Shown here: piece by piece, positions 10,019 to 19,144 of the stretch
How the letters are laid out: the number at the start of each line of letters is the position of its first letter
Numbering within the stretch: position 1 is the stretch's first letter
Assembly (NCBI GenBank): GCA_020466095.1
Contig: CM035808.1
Span: forward strand, 26,551,151 to 26,615,150
Source: Chlorops oryzae
Lineage: Eukaryota > Arthropoda > Insecta > Diptera > Chloropidae
Direction: 5' to 3'
Length of the DNA: 64,000 bases
Notes under the pieces: generated by a model
Databases searched by the model: none
What the model was told of the DNA's origin: nothing
What the model saw: only the letters and a program-made list of their open reading frames with translations
Made by a program: the position numbers and the translations under genes

Positions 10019-10276
10019 TGAAGAAGGCGTGAAAACCTCTCTTGAATGAATGAAGCGCAACAGGCCGGATTTAACAATATAAAAAGTTTGTCAGGAACTG
10101 ATTTAGAGTTTATTTAAACATTTAATTAAAAAAAAGAGACTTGGAAGGAAAAATAATATTAAAGTTACAATATAGCGTTTCGATGCTTTGGTACGCGTGC
10201 ATCCGTTGGTTGTTCGTTCGCTACTGATTATTCAATTCGCTATTTCATACGATCACTCAAAAGTGGGTTGCCAACA
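10019..10276 (-). repeat. 3' LTR (258 bp)
   Basis: In element orientation it begins TGTTGGCAACCC and ends CTTCTTCA. A possible polyadenylation signal AATAAA lies at 10109-10114. It appears identical to 15970-16227. The pol reading frame ends inside it (stop at 10240-10242, 37 nt in). Confidence 0.95.
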
Positions 10277-10827
10277 ATCGGCCTCTCCTGATAATTCGGA
10301 GCGTCCTCGTCTTCGTCTTCGTCAATATCAGGCAAAGGATCATCATCATCGTTGGGCAGTGCACAAAAATGTTTCATTTTGTCCGAAGAATGCACGGAGC
10401 TGTATTTGCGTTGACTCCTCACGCTTCCAGGAAGATCGGAAACAACATATCGATCGTTGCCGAGACATTTTTCGACCAGAAATGGGCCTTTGTATAAAGG
10501 CTCTAGTTTACGGGAACCGCCAGTACTGGGAGGTTCGTTTTCGATCAACACGAGGTCATTCACGTGATAGACAGTAGGCTTGGCATGGCTTTTATCGTAG
10601 CGTTCCTTGGCGTAGGCACGTTGCTTCTTTATAGATGACGATGCGAGGTTTCGTTTTTGAGATCTCGTCTCCATAGATAGATCATTGTGGACTTGGTCAT
10701 TCAGAGCTTGAACAAGTTTATTCTCAATGTTACAGCGGGGATTGAAACCGAAGATTAACTCGTTGGGCGTGAAGCCGGTCATACGATTCCTGGTAGCATT
10801 GATTGTTGATTGTATTTTTGCCAAGTG
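10240..10827 (-). CDS. pol C-terminus (integrase C-terminal region), right of the MITE break
   Basis: This is the end of the retrotransposon polyprotein. It starts with an integrase-core tail (TRNRMTGFTPNELIFGFNPR), goes on through a basic helical stretch, and reaches an integrase C-terminal domain of the GPF/Y type (LEPLYKGPFLVEKCLGND). It closes with an acidic tail (NDDDDPLPDIDEDEDEDAP) and finishes in the 3' LTR. It is separated from the rest of integrase only by the 785-bp MITE; the two sides meet in frame once the MITE and one 2-bp duplication are disregarded. As it stands it has no start codon of its own and is a stranded fragment. Confidence 0.85.
   Translation of the reverse strand, partial: HLAKIQSTINATRNRMTGFTPNELIFGFNPRCNIENKLVQALNDQVHNDLSMETRSQKRNLASSSIKKQRAYAKERYDKSHAKPTVYHVNDLVLIENEPPSTGGSRKLEPLYKGPFLVEKCLGNDRYVVSDLPGSVRSQRKYSSVHSSDKMKHFCALPNDDDDPLPDIDEDEDEDAPNYQERPIVGNPLLSDRMK
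10282..10289 (-). other. Polypurine tract candidate
   Basis: Sense-strand AGGAGAGG lies just upstream of the 3' LTR, with a CCGAT spacer up to the LTR. Position and purine run fit a plus-strand primer, but the tract is short and coding overlaps it. Confidence 0.5.
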
Positions 10828-11612
10828 CACAGAGAAAAAAACACGTAGTAAATTCAAGAGCGCGCCGCTCTTAGAGAAAACGCTCTTGAATCTAAAGGAT
10901 TTAGCTTTTAACCCAACAATGAAAACGCTCTTGGCTATCATTTAAGAGTGAAAGTAGTAACTTTAATAGTGAATCCGTAGATTTAAATAGTTTCGCATTT
11001 GAAGTTCGGATTTTTACAGCTAAACTGTTATTCCAACTACATTTTATTGAATTTGTTAAGAGCGAAACTATTTAAGTTAAGAGCACTGAGCACTTAATAA
11101 CATTTCTTTTCGTTCGGTATAATTCTCATTTGGTTTATAAAATAGGACATATAAGATATGTATTCATCTTAGAACTTTTTAAGCATTGCGAAGGCAGTCA
11201 CGACAACGGAGTGACAAAATCGGATGAAGTCCATCCGATGGCTATTTTTGGTGTTATGTTAAGAGGAGGAAACACATTTTTCTGAAATTATTTTTGCGAA
11301 TAGTTAAAAAAATTATCTACAGCTGTGCATTTTTAATCAACAGTGTCACTTTTGGAAATTAATAAAAGTTTTCAATTTTAAATCAATTTTCGCTTTTGGA
11401 GATTTTAAAAGCTGTGCATTTCAAATCCACCGTTTTCGCGCTCGGAAGATTTAAAAGCCACCTTTCTTAACGCAACAATTTCGCTCTTAAAAAAAATAAC
11501 AGTGATAACATTGTTGGTTTAAAAGCTAAAAACTCTTGAGATCATTTTAAGAGCGAAAATTGTTGGGTTAAGAGCGAAATTGGTATAATTTACAGTTATT
11601 TTTTTCTCTGTG
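10828..11612. mobile_element. 785-bp MITE inserted in the integrase gene
   Basis: Ends CACAGAGAAAAAAA and TTTTTTTCTCTGTG are perfect inverses; similarity continues imperfectly over about 27 bp, to a GTAAATT word. TG is duplicated on both sides (10826-10827 and 11613-11614). The interior repeats variants of AAGAGCGAAA and its complement (for example 10854, 11060, 11550, 11567). No coding region. It entered an element whose LTRs are still identical, so it moved recently. Superfamily unclear: a 2-bp duplication that is not TA is unusual. Confidence 0.85.
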
Positions 11613-13085
11613 TGGTCATCCCAATGCTTCTCATTTGTCGCTGATGGCAACAGCATTGAAAGGATGGTCCTATTCATCCGCTCCACTTGGCCGTTGGCGC
11701 GGGGAGTCTTGACGGCGTTTAGGATATGACGAATATTGCGTTCGCTGCAAAATTTCTTAAAGTCTTTTGCCGTAAATGCGGAACCTCGGTCCGTTATGAT
11801 TTTATCCGGAAAACCGAAATAATTGTTCATCTCGTTAATCGCGTCGATCACGTATTTCGTGGCTGTCGATTTGACTGGTTTGACTATCGCGTACTTTGTG
11901 AATGCATCCACCAACACCAACACATATTCATTTCGCTTGGCGCTGCGGGGAAATGGTCCTAAGTGATCACAATGAACAATTTTGAAGGGTATAGGATCTA
12001 TATCGGAGTAGTGATACTCGCCTTCAGATTTCCCTGTTCGTGGTTTATTGTATGCACAATCTATGCAGGTCTTGATTAAGCTCTTGACAGCGTTTCGCAT
12101 CCGCGGGAACCAGAATTTTTCTTTTAGTCGTTGTAGAGTCTTTTCGACACTTAAATGCCCGTTTTCGTGGGTGTCGAGAATAATTTTCCATCGCAGTGTT
12201 TTAGGTAGAACAAGAAGAAAATTATTGTCCACCTTGCGGTATAAACGTCCACTTCTTATGGTGTAGTCCTTGTCAATAGTCTTATCCTTGTCGTTGATCG
12301 CCGCGACAATTTGCTTGATTTTATCATCCTGTAGTTGAAGCCCAAAAATCCAATCCGCTTCATCTAGCTTTACTTTAGCTATGTGCATCGTGGCAACGTC
12401 AGGCTCAGATGATTCTTCGTTAGGAGTTCGACTGAGTGCGTCGACGTGTTGCATCCTCACGCCTTTTCGATGCTCCATCGTAATGTCGTAATCTTGTATT
12501 CTTAGCCACCATCGCCCGATGCGCGGAATTAATTCCTTTTTCGTCATTGCGGTGGTTAAGGCGTTGCAGTCCGTTATAACTCGAATATTTTTCCCATAGA
12601 TATAGTACTTGAAGCGTTCGAGAGACTCGACGACCGCCAAGGCTTCAAGCTCAGAGCTGTGAAATTTTCTTTCGTTTTCAGTGGTAGAGCGACTATAATA
12701 TGCAACGGGTTTCCAAACGTTGTTTTCTTCTTGCAGTAGCACACCGGCAATCCCTATGGCGCTGGCGTCAGTATGAACAGCGTGATTTGCTTCGACTCGA
12801 TACGCTGTCATTATCGGTTTCGTACAGAGACAGTCCTTAAGCTTACGAAACGCTTCCTCTTGTTCTTCCGCCCACCGGAACTCGGAATTTTTCCGCAGAA
12901 GTCTGCGAATTGGCTCAGAGACTATGGCGTATGCCGGGACAAATTTCCTGAAGTAGCCGCTGAGACCCAAGAATTTTCTGACGTCGTGGCAGCTCTTTGG
13001 GCGGGGAAAATTTTTGATCGCTGATGTTTTGATTTCACCCGGGCTAATGCCATCCGGAGTGAGCTCGTGTCCAAGAAACGTTATT
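11613..13085 (-). CDS. pol middle: RNase H and integrase
   Basis: Counting from the Met at 12970, the frame runs from the RT connection into RNase H (D68 in HTDAS, E108, D134 in ITDC). The integrase follows, with the HHCC zinc module (H268, H272, C302, C305) and the DDE core D335, D393 and E430 (CDHLGPF, ITDRGSAF, ANGQVERMNR). All catalytic residues are present. The frame is open back to about 13085, where it meets the upstream gag-RT frame at the A7 run. On the other side it runs into the MITE at 11612 and ends at a chance stop at 11519. RNase H degrades the RNA template; integrase inserts the cDNA. Confidence 0.9.
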
Positions 13086-15263
13086 TTTTTGCATCATAAA
13101 TTCGCATTTCTTTGGATTAAGCGTTAGTTGCGCTTCTCTTAGGGCCAGGAACACTTTTCGCAATTTTTCTAGCATTTCATTGATCGTGTTGCCGCCAACT
13201 AGGATATCGTCCATATAATTTAACATCACGTCGGGCTCCAGCTTTCGAGATAACTTTCGCATTAGCCGTTGGAATTCATTCGGTGCCGTTTTAAGACCAA
13301 AAGGCATGCGTAAAAATTCGTACAAACCTTCGGTGGTGACAAAAGCCGTATATTTGCGACTTTCTGGCTCGATAGGTATCTGGTAAAAACCACTGTTTAA
13401 ATCAAGCGTCGAAAAATATTTAAATCGTTTCGCGTGATGCAGTGTCTCCTCTATATTAGGCATCGGGCACACGTCTCCTCTTATCAGCGTATTGAGTCGC
13501 CTATAATCGATGCAAAGTCTATCGCTGCCATTCTTTTTCTTGTGGAGCACTACTGGGCTAGCAAATTCCGAGTCAGATAGTTGAACGATTCCGTTTTCCA
13601 ATAAGTCTTTAACCATTTCATTGACTATTTTCCGTTTAGTCTCAGGAATTCGATACGGCGGCTGTGCTACGACCTTGTCTTCGCGCAGGGTGATCTTCAT
13701 TTCGGCCAGATTTGTTTTTCCAACTTCGCTGAGGTTCGTTGCAAAGATGTCATCAAATTCGTTTAAGAGAAAATGCAAGCGATCGTCGGGTGGAGTCTCA
13801 AATTTTTCAATCGTTGAGATGCCTGCCTTCAAAACGGAAGCGTTTACTGTACTTGCATCCGTTGCGTCAGATTTGTAATGAAATATGATTTTTCCCTCAC
13901 TTATGGTTGAAAAAACATTTTCGTTGGAGAATATACTGTCTCCGATTAGAACATTCGTTGACAATAAATCGTCATCAACCACACTAAATTGGAGATTTTC
14001 GCATATGCTGTCAATTTGCGCGTTTATGATGATTTTCTCGTTAGAATAACAGGATCCGCCACAAATCCCAGTTATTTTGACTGGTGGATTATTTTGCAGT
14101 ACGTCACCAATCTGTTCAGCAGTCGAACGTTGAACCAAATTGCATTGACTTCCCGTATCGACGTATGCGTTAAGCTTCATATCGTTGAATATTATCAATT
14201 TATTTTTGAAACTATCGTCTGGATGTATAATTAATCTGCGTACGTAGGTGTTGCTTTTACCACAATTAACTGGCGACCCTTTGGGATGCACCTTCTTGCA
14301 GTCGTTGCACCGTTCTCGCTTTTGCGGCTTTGGACATTTCAAGGATATGTGACCGGTTTCACCACAGTTATAGCACCTTATCTGTTTTTTTTCTGCTGTC
14401 GAGGGTTCGCTTTTGACATCGATAGTTGCTCTGGATGTCGTCGTTTTATGGCCTGTTACAATAACTCTTTTAATTGCCGATAGAAGCTCTCTGCATGTAG
14501 TTAATTTAGCTGCTGCAAGTGAACCAGTCAAATAATTATCGTTTAATCCAGCTAATATGTGCGAAATAATGGCGTCATCATCCAAACCACCCCTTTTGCC
14601 GATATTCAACATTGCATAGTAGTATTCTACTAAATCTTCGTTCGGTTTACGCTTACGTCGTATCATCTGCTTGTGCGTGTCTGCATCATTACGCACCGTT
14701 GGAAAATCGTGTCTAAAGGAATACATAAATTGGTTCCAAGTGGAGAATACATCCTGCGCATCTAGCCATTCTTTTGAAATTCCTCGTAATTTTTGTTGAG
14801 CTGCGATCAATGTGATATTTTCGGGCCAGCCGTACGCGTTACGTAGTTGCTCAATGCGATAAATAAATTGTTCCGACGTTATCGTTTCTTTAATTGGATC
14901 ATATTCAGGCATGAGACCCATAAGCTCGTTTACGCTGGGCACTCCTGTCGTGTTTGTTTGCCGTGCTTCCGTTGGAGTACTAACAACAGTCGTAGTACTG
15001 GATTCAACATCGCGCTGACGGGCCTGGCCACTCAACTGACCCACAGTTTCGGTCAAACGTTCGATCATACCGCGCAATTCTGTTATTTGATGGTGGGTGT
15101 TCATTGAGCAAGCCTCTTCTACCTCCATTGGATCTATTTCGTCGGAGCCTAATGCTTCCTGCAGTCGGGAAACTTTTGCTACTTTATTGCCCGTAGCATC
15201 AATATTGCGTCGTTCGAGCAGTGCGTTTAGCTGCGACACTTTAAGCGAATTAAGTTTTACCAT
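13044..15263 (-). CDS. gag-protease-reverse transcriptase polyprotein (N-terminal part)
   Basis: Starts at the first ATG after the leader. Residues 1-40 form a SAP-like fold (LKVSQLNALLERR), common at the gag start of this group. A capsid-like region follows (about 115-270), then a CCHC zinc knuckle C297-C310 and a second Cys/His cluster (C319-C334). An aspartic protease has its active site at D369-T-G, and the reverse transcriptase spans about 530-700, with catalytic D621 and YMDD at 683-686. Gag and pol share one frame, so no gag-pol frameshift is needed. The last ~15 codons (13044-13090) are out of register: the true frame changes at the A7 run 13084-13090, just past the RT palm. That is not a normal recoding position, so I take it as a mutation or a homopolymer error. 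Confidence 0.92.
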   Translation of the reverse strand: MVKLNSLKVSQLNALLERRNIDATGNKVAKVSRLQEALGSDEIDPMEVEEACSMNTHHQITELRGMIERLTETVGQLSGQARQRDVESSTTTVVSTPTEARQTNTTGVPSVNELMGLMPEYDPIKETITSEQFIYRIEQLRNAYGWPENITLIAAQQKLRGISKEWLDAQDVFSTWNQFMYSFRHDFPTVRNDADTHKQMIRRKRKPNEDLVEYYYAMLNIGKRGGLDDDAIISHILAGLNDNYLTGSLAAAKLTTCRELLSAIKRVIVTGHKTTTSRATIDVKSEPSTAEKKQIRCYNCGETGHISLKCPKPQKRERCNDCKKVHPKGSPVNCGKSNTYVRRLIIHPDDSFKNKLIIFNDMKLNAYVDTGSQCNLVQRSTAEQIGDVLQNNPPVKITGICGGSCYSNEKIIINAQIDSICENLQFSVVDDDLLSTNVLIGDSIFSNENVFSTISEGKIIFHYKSDATDASTVNASVLKAGISTIEKFETPPDDRLHFLLNEFDDIFATNLSEVGKTNLAEMKITLREDKVVAQPPYRIPETKRKIVNEMVKDLLENGIVQLSDSEFASPVVLHKKKNGSDRLCIDYRRLNTLIRGDVCPMPNIEETLHHAKRFKYFSTLDLNSGFYQIPIEPESRKYTAFVTTEGLYEFLRMPFGLKTAPNEFQRLMRKLSRKLEPDVMLNYMDDILVGGNTINEMLEKLRKVFLALREAQLTLNPKKCEFMMQKNNVSWTRAHSGWH

Positions 15264-15969
15264 TTTATTTTATTTCGTGTTTCCCTCTCAATCACGATAA
15301 AAGAGGAATAAACGTATTTTAAAATTTTATTTATATATTTTTATTCAAACCAAGACAGTATTTTACCTTGCACCTAAATTTTTGTCGTTAAGTGTACAAG
15401 TATCGTTGAAGTGGAATTTCACTCGAACTTAGTTGACCGTTGAATTAAGAGATCGTCGTTTTCGTGGCGTTTAACTCGTTTCCTCTCTAACGTCGGATGT
15501 TCAGCCAGAATTTTCACTCATTGCGGTAGTTCTCACTCTTGTCATTCGCGTTCGTCGATGTAAATTGAGATGAAACTTCGTTGTCGGAGTAACGTTCGCT
15601 TGTTTCCCCTTTCGAATAGCGTGTTGAGTGAAGTGAGTTACTCGTTGATACTTCTCGCTCGTCTGCCGTTGCAAGTTGCGAGTTCGTTCGTGGAGTAGCG
15701 TTCGTCTTTTTCCCCTTTGGAGAAAAACCACTCGTTGAAACGTTGTGGCGTCCGTTGTGAAATTCAAAATTCTAGAAATTTCGCCGTTTGCCTTGCCGTA
15801 TGCCAAATGCCGGGTGCGAAATCCCTTTCTATCACGTGAAAAAACCAAATGTCTTATTCGAAAAACAGAGATTACCTTACAAATCCAATTGACTCTCGTG
15901 CAGCGTTTTATTTATCGTTCGGCTTCTGCTCGTTGTGTAGGCGTTCGAGTAATATCCCACTTCTGAAGA
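15264..15969 (-). other. Retrotransposon 5' leader
   Basis: Untranslated stretch between the 5' LTR and the gag start, about 700 nt, unusually long for so compact an element. It contains repeated TTCGTT/GAACG words on both strands. The minus-strand ORF within it (15501-15848) shows no family features, so I do not call it a gene. Confidence 0.6.
15953..15965 (-). other. Primer-binding site candidate (tRNA-Leu type, offset)
   Basis: Sense-strand TCAGAAGTGGGAT lies four nucleotides after the 5' LTR. From memory it is complementary to the part of insect tRNA-Leu just before its terminal CACCA, as described for mdg3/micropia elements. I cannot check the tRNA sequence here. Confidence 0.45.
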
Positions 15970-16227
15970 TGAAGAAGGCGTGAAAACCTCTCTTGAATGA
16001 ATGAAGCGCAACAGGCCGGATTTAACAATATAAAAAGTTTGTCAGGAACTGATTTAGAGTTTATTTAAACATTTAATTAAAAAAAAGAGACTTGGAAGGA
16101 AAAATAATATTAAAGTTACAATATAGCGTTTCGATGCTTTGGTACGCGTGCATCCGTTGGTTGTTCGTTCGCTACTGATTATTCAATTCGCTATTTCATA
16201 CGATCACTCAAAAGTGGGTTGCCAACA
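15970..16227 (-). repeat. 5' LTR (258 bp)
   Basis: Appears identical to 10019-10276, beginning TG and ending CA in element orientation. It is followed on the plus strand by CTCG, the second copy of the target duplication. Confidence 0.95.
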
Positions 16228-16426
16228 CTCGGGTATCCGTTTGTAGGACAGGATTTACACAGTAAGGCATTTAGATAATGAAATACCTACATTCATTTTG
16301 TGGGCAAGGGACGCGCATTGATGTGATTTGGGAGCATTGTTCTCTGTTCCCTTTACGTATGTAGAATGTTCCATCATTGGAAATGCTTTACTGTGTAAAT
16401 CCCATCTCAATTGCAGTTTCAGATTA

Positions 16427-16975
16427 CAGTCGAAAATCCCTACAACGAATCATCATGGGACCAGAAAAAAATTCGTTACTGAGAGAATTCGTTATAATAA
16501 CATGATTTTGAGAAGATTCACTGTAGAGAAAAATTCGTTGAAGAGTATTATTTAGAGACCCTGCAGTACAATGGACTGACCCAAGTGTAGTCTTCGGTCA
16601 GTCCCTAATGTTACTGGTACTAGTCCCTCATAATTCCATTTCTAATGCATTCAACTGACGTTTTCAGCATGGGCATGTCATTGGAGAAGGACGGCTTACC
16701 GTAGGTCAGTTCTTTTTGGGCCAATTGTTGTAGTTTTGTCTGGTGTTAGGCTATCCTTAAACCGACCCTTTGATTACCGATCGCTGGCTAGCCGAATTTA
16801 ATGGAGCAAACTGCCATAATATAACCGGCAGAATTTGGACCTGTCAAAGGTCAGGAAATTGACCGGCTCATTACTGCAGGGACGTTACTCAGTTCGTTAT
16901 AAAAAATAGCCTTTAGAAGATTCGCGGAAGAGAGAAATTCGCTTTGAAGAATTTCGTTATAGCGAGTTTCGACTG
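16427..16975. repeat. pogo-like MITE (CAGTCGAAA ends), 549 bp with a nested element
   Basis: Starts CAGTCGAAAATCCCTACAAC and ends GTTATAGCGAGTTTCGACTG, flanked by TA on both sides (16425-16426, 16976-16977). AATTCGTTRYWRMGA-like words repeat along both arms. A relative's end occurs at 51690. A second inverted-repeat element occupies 16559-16881. Confidence 0.8.
16559..16881. repeat. 323-bp nested inverted-repeat element (CCCTGCAGTA ends)
   Basis: Begins CCCTGCAGTACAATGGACTG and ends GACCGGCTCATTACTGCAGG plus G. It interrupts the CAGTCGAAA MITE. The GGTCAGT/ACTGACC word recurs inside (16574, 16598, 16703). The CCCT start recalls piggyBac ends, but no TTAA flanks are present, so the class is open. 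Confidence 0.6.
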
Positions 16976-17189
16976 TATATTCGTATGCCAGCAAACATTT
17001 GGAGTACTAAATGCAACATTTATAAGTTCTTATTCGGAATATTCGACCTAATAATCAGCTCGTATCGTACCGACATTACCGATCCTCGCGTTTTGTAATA
17101 TTTTCGAACTCACTTTGGAATCATAAATCTGAATATGTACTCCGAAAATGCTTCGTTGATGTAACCAATCATTTGAAAGTCCATTGAAG

Positions 17190-17275
17190 CCTTTAACACT
17201 AATCAATTATTGACCGTCAATTCTTATATTATATTTATTCCCTTTTAGAGTTACATCCGTGTTTCTACCATACAT
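17190..17275 (+). repeat. Half copy of the TTTACACTAGTCAATTATTG MITE
   Basis: CTTTAACACTAATCAATTATTGACCGTCAA and the following TTTTAGAGTTA segment match the left arm of 1632-1834. The right arm is missing. Confidence 0.65.
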
Positions 17276-17436
17276 TGCTGTTAAATAATGATTACTAATC
17301 GTAATCATTAGTAATTAGATTAATTTTGTCCAAAAGTTTAAATAATTGATTAAGTACGATTCTTTTCTGCCTATAATCATAATCAAACGATTACGATTAC
17401 AAATAATCAAATTGTAATCATGATTACGTGGATTTA

Positions 17437-18732
17437 AAGACTGTCCCAGAAATAACTGTCCTTTTGTTTTTTTTTTTATTGCAAGAAACCCAATGATATT
17501 TTTAAAAAAATTTTTCAGTTTATTATTAAGTGAACATTACAAAATAAATAAAAATTTTAATTACACTGAAAAAAATACACTGAAAAAAAATTATACACTT
17601 TTTTATTAAGGTCCTCCATTTGGTTTTTTACCGACCTTGCGTTCACCTTAATGTATGCCCGACGCCATTTATGTCGAAATATTTCGATGTTCTTCGCAGT
17701 TTGTTTGGTCTTCTTAAGGTTCCTTTTCATTAAAGCCCCATATTTTTCGATTGGACGAAGTTCGGGGCAATTCGGAGGATTTGCTTCTCTTGGTACCACA
17801 GTGACAGTATTGGCTTGGTACCAATCCATCGTTCTCTGGGCGTAGTGAGATGTTGCTAGGTCAGGCCAAAATAGTACTGAACCTTGGTGTTGACGTATAA
17901 AAGGCAGCAAACGCCGGTCCAGACACTCTCTGATGTAAATTTAGGTGTTGATTGCGCGATCCGTCACAAATTCCTTACTTCGAAGGCCACATTTGCAAAT
18001 AGTCTGCCACACCATGTATTTCTTTGGAAATTTGGTGTTTTTCGGTGGTAAATTTAGAGGATGCTCCACCCCTTCTAACCGCAGTATAATATCCGTGTCC
18101 AGGTAACTGCTTGAAATCCGCTTTGCAATACGTTTCATCGTCCATGATCACGCAATCAAATTTGGGCAGGTAATCGCGATACAGTTTTCGAGCACTCCTC
18201 TTGGCTTCGGCGTCCTTTTCTTCTGACCTATCAGGTACTTTTTGTACTTAATAGCTCCTTAGGTTGTAAAATTTTTTAATCCGTTGAACACTTGACTTCG
18301 ATGTTCCCGCTTTTGCTACCATATCACGAACCGAAGTGCCTGGATTCTGAGTAAACAGCCGCTTAACGTTCTGGGCCACCGCTTGGTTCGCTGGACCACT
18401 TTTTCTCCCTGATCCTGGTGTTTCTGATAAAGGGGTAAGCTGTCTGTATCGTTTTATGGTCCTACCGACAGTTTTTTCGCACACGCCAGCTGCCTTAGCG
18501 ATCTTTTTGTACGTGGTGTTTGGATTTTCCAGGTGTTTGTAAATAATTGCTTTCCGCTTTTCTTCTTGTTGAGACGACATCTTTTCAGTAGCTCTTTTAT
18601 TTTACGAATGAGTATTTTTTTTTAATCTGCAATATTTATACTTTATTTAGGTACCAAATATGTTGCTATAGAGTTAACACTTTTTTATAAATAGCCTAAA
18701 AACAAAAGGACAGTTATTTCTGGGACAGTCCT
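17437..18732 (-). mobile_element. Tc1/mariner-type element, DD37E class, 1296 bp
   Basis: Terminal repeats contain GACTGTCCCAGAAATAACTG followed by TCCTTTTGTTTTT at both ends, with TA on each side (17435-17436, 18733-18734). The transposase reads right to left. The spacing of its last two catalytic residues (37 between Asp and Glu) points to the ITmD37E group known from mosquitoes and other insects. Confidence 0.87.
17557..18580 (-). pseudogene. DD37E transposase pseudogene
   Basis: The N-terminal part (18248-18580) starts at a clear ATG and has two helix-turn-helix units (TYKKIAKAAGVCEKTVGRTI, then TSVRDMVAKAGTSKSSVQRI) joined by a GSGRKSGP hinge, the usual DNA-binding layout. The first catalytic Asp is in an IMDDETYC motif near 18130-18150. 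The C-terminal part (17557-17910) has FWPDLATSHYA and PPNCPELRPIEKYGA; the Asp and Glu are 37 residues apart. The family's usual Trp after PIEK-Y is Gly here. At least two frame changes separate the three readable blocks (around 18140-18250 and 17911-17941), so no complete enzyme is made. Confidence 0.87.
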
Positions 18733-18958
18733 TACTAAAAATAATCAAAAAATATCAAATAAATAATCCGATTACTTTTGAGGGTTATTTTCGATTATTT
18801 TCGATTATTTTTGATTATTTTTACAATATTTGTTTATAAAACCAATAAACAATGGGTTAAACAAGACGGCAACGGCTTACAATTACATATGTACATATAG
18901 CATCGGAAATACCTTTCATTTTGTTGGAAACAATGACTACATCGTCTAAACTCTAGAG

Positions 18959-19136
18959 CAGCGGTCCCCAAAGTGTGCTCCGCGGAGCCCCATCATCAAT
19001 GCCACGAAGGTCCCAATTATATGGGAACTATTTATTGCCGGTGAATAGTGCCATATGTAACAAATAAGGCTGGGGATTCTCAAAGATTTTTATGTCTTTC
19101 AAGGGCTCCGCATCCGAAAAAGTTTGGGAACCCCTG
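18959..19136. mobile_element. hAT MITE, 178 bp
   Basis: Ends CAGCGGTCCCCAAA and TTTGGGAACCCCTG, with inner CTCCGCGGAGCCCC and GGGCTCCGC arms. Flanked by CTCTAGAG (18951-18958) and CTCTCGAG (19137-19144), an 8-bp duplication with one mismatch. No coding sequence. Confidence 0.85.
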
Positions 19137-19144
19137 CTCTCGAG

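Larger units (their letters stand above)
10013..16231 (-). mobile_element. Ty3/gypsy LTR retrotransposon (mdg3/micropia-like), young insertion
   Basis: The element spans 10019-16227, is read on the minus strand, and has the 4-bp duplication CTCG at 10015-10018 and 16228-16231. Its two 258-bp LTRs appear identical base for base, so insertion is recent. A single gag-protease-RT-RNase H-integrase gene without env, short LTRs, a 4-bp duplication and an offset tRNA-Leu-type primer site fit the mdg3/micropia/blastopia group (inference). Two defects separate it from an intact element: a frame change at an A7 run (13084-13090) and a 785-bp MITE in the integrase region (10828-11612). Confidence 0.93.
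17284..18840. repeat. TAATC-rich AT repeat split by a DNA transposon
   Basis: 17284-17430 and 18735-18830 are dense in TAATCATAATC, AATAATC and TGATTATTTTTGATT words in both orientations. The two halves are separated exactly by the 17437-18732 transposon, so one repeat received the insertion. It may be a MITE, but its own ends are unclear. Confidence 0.5.
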
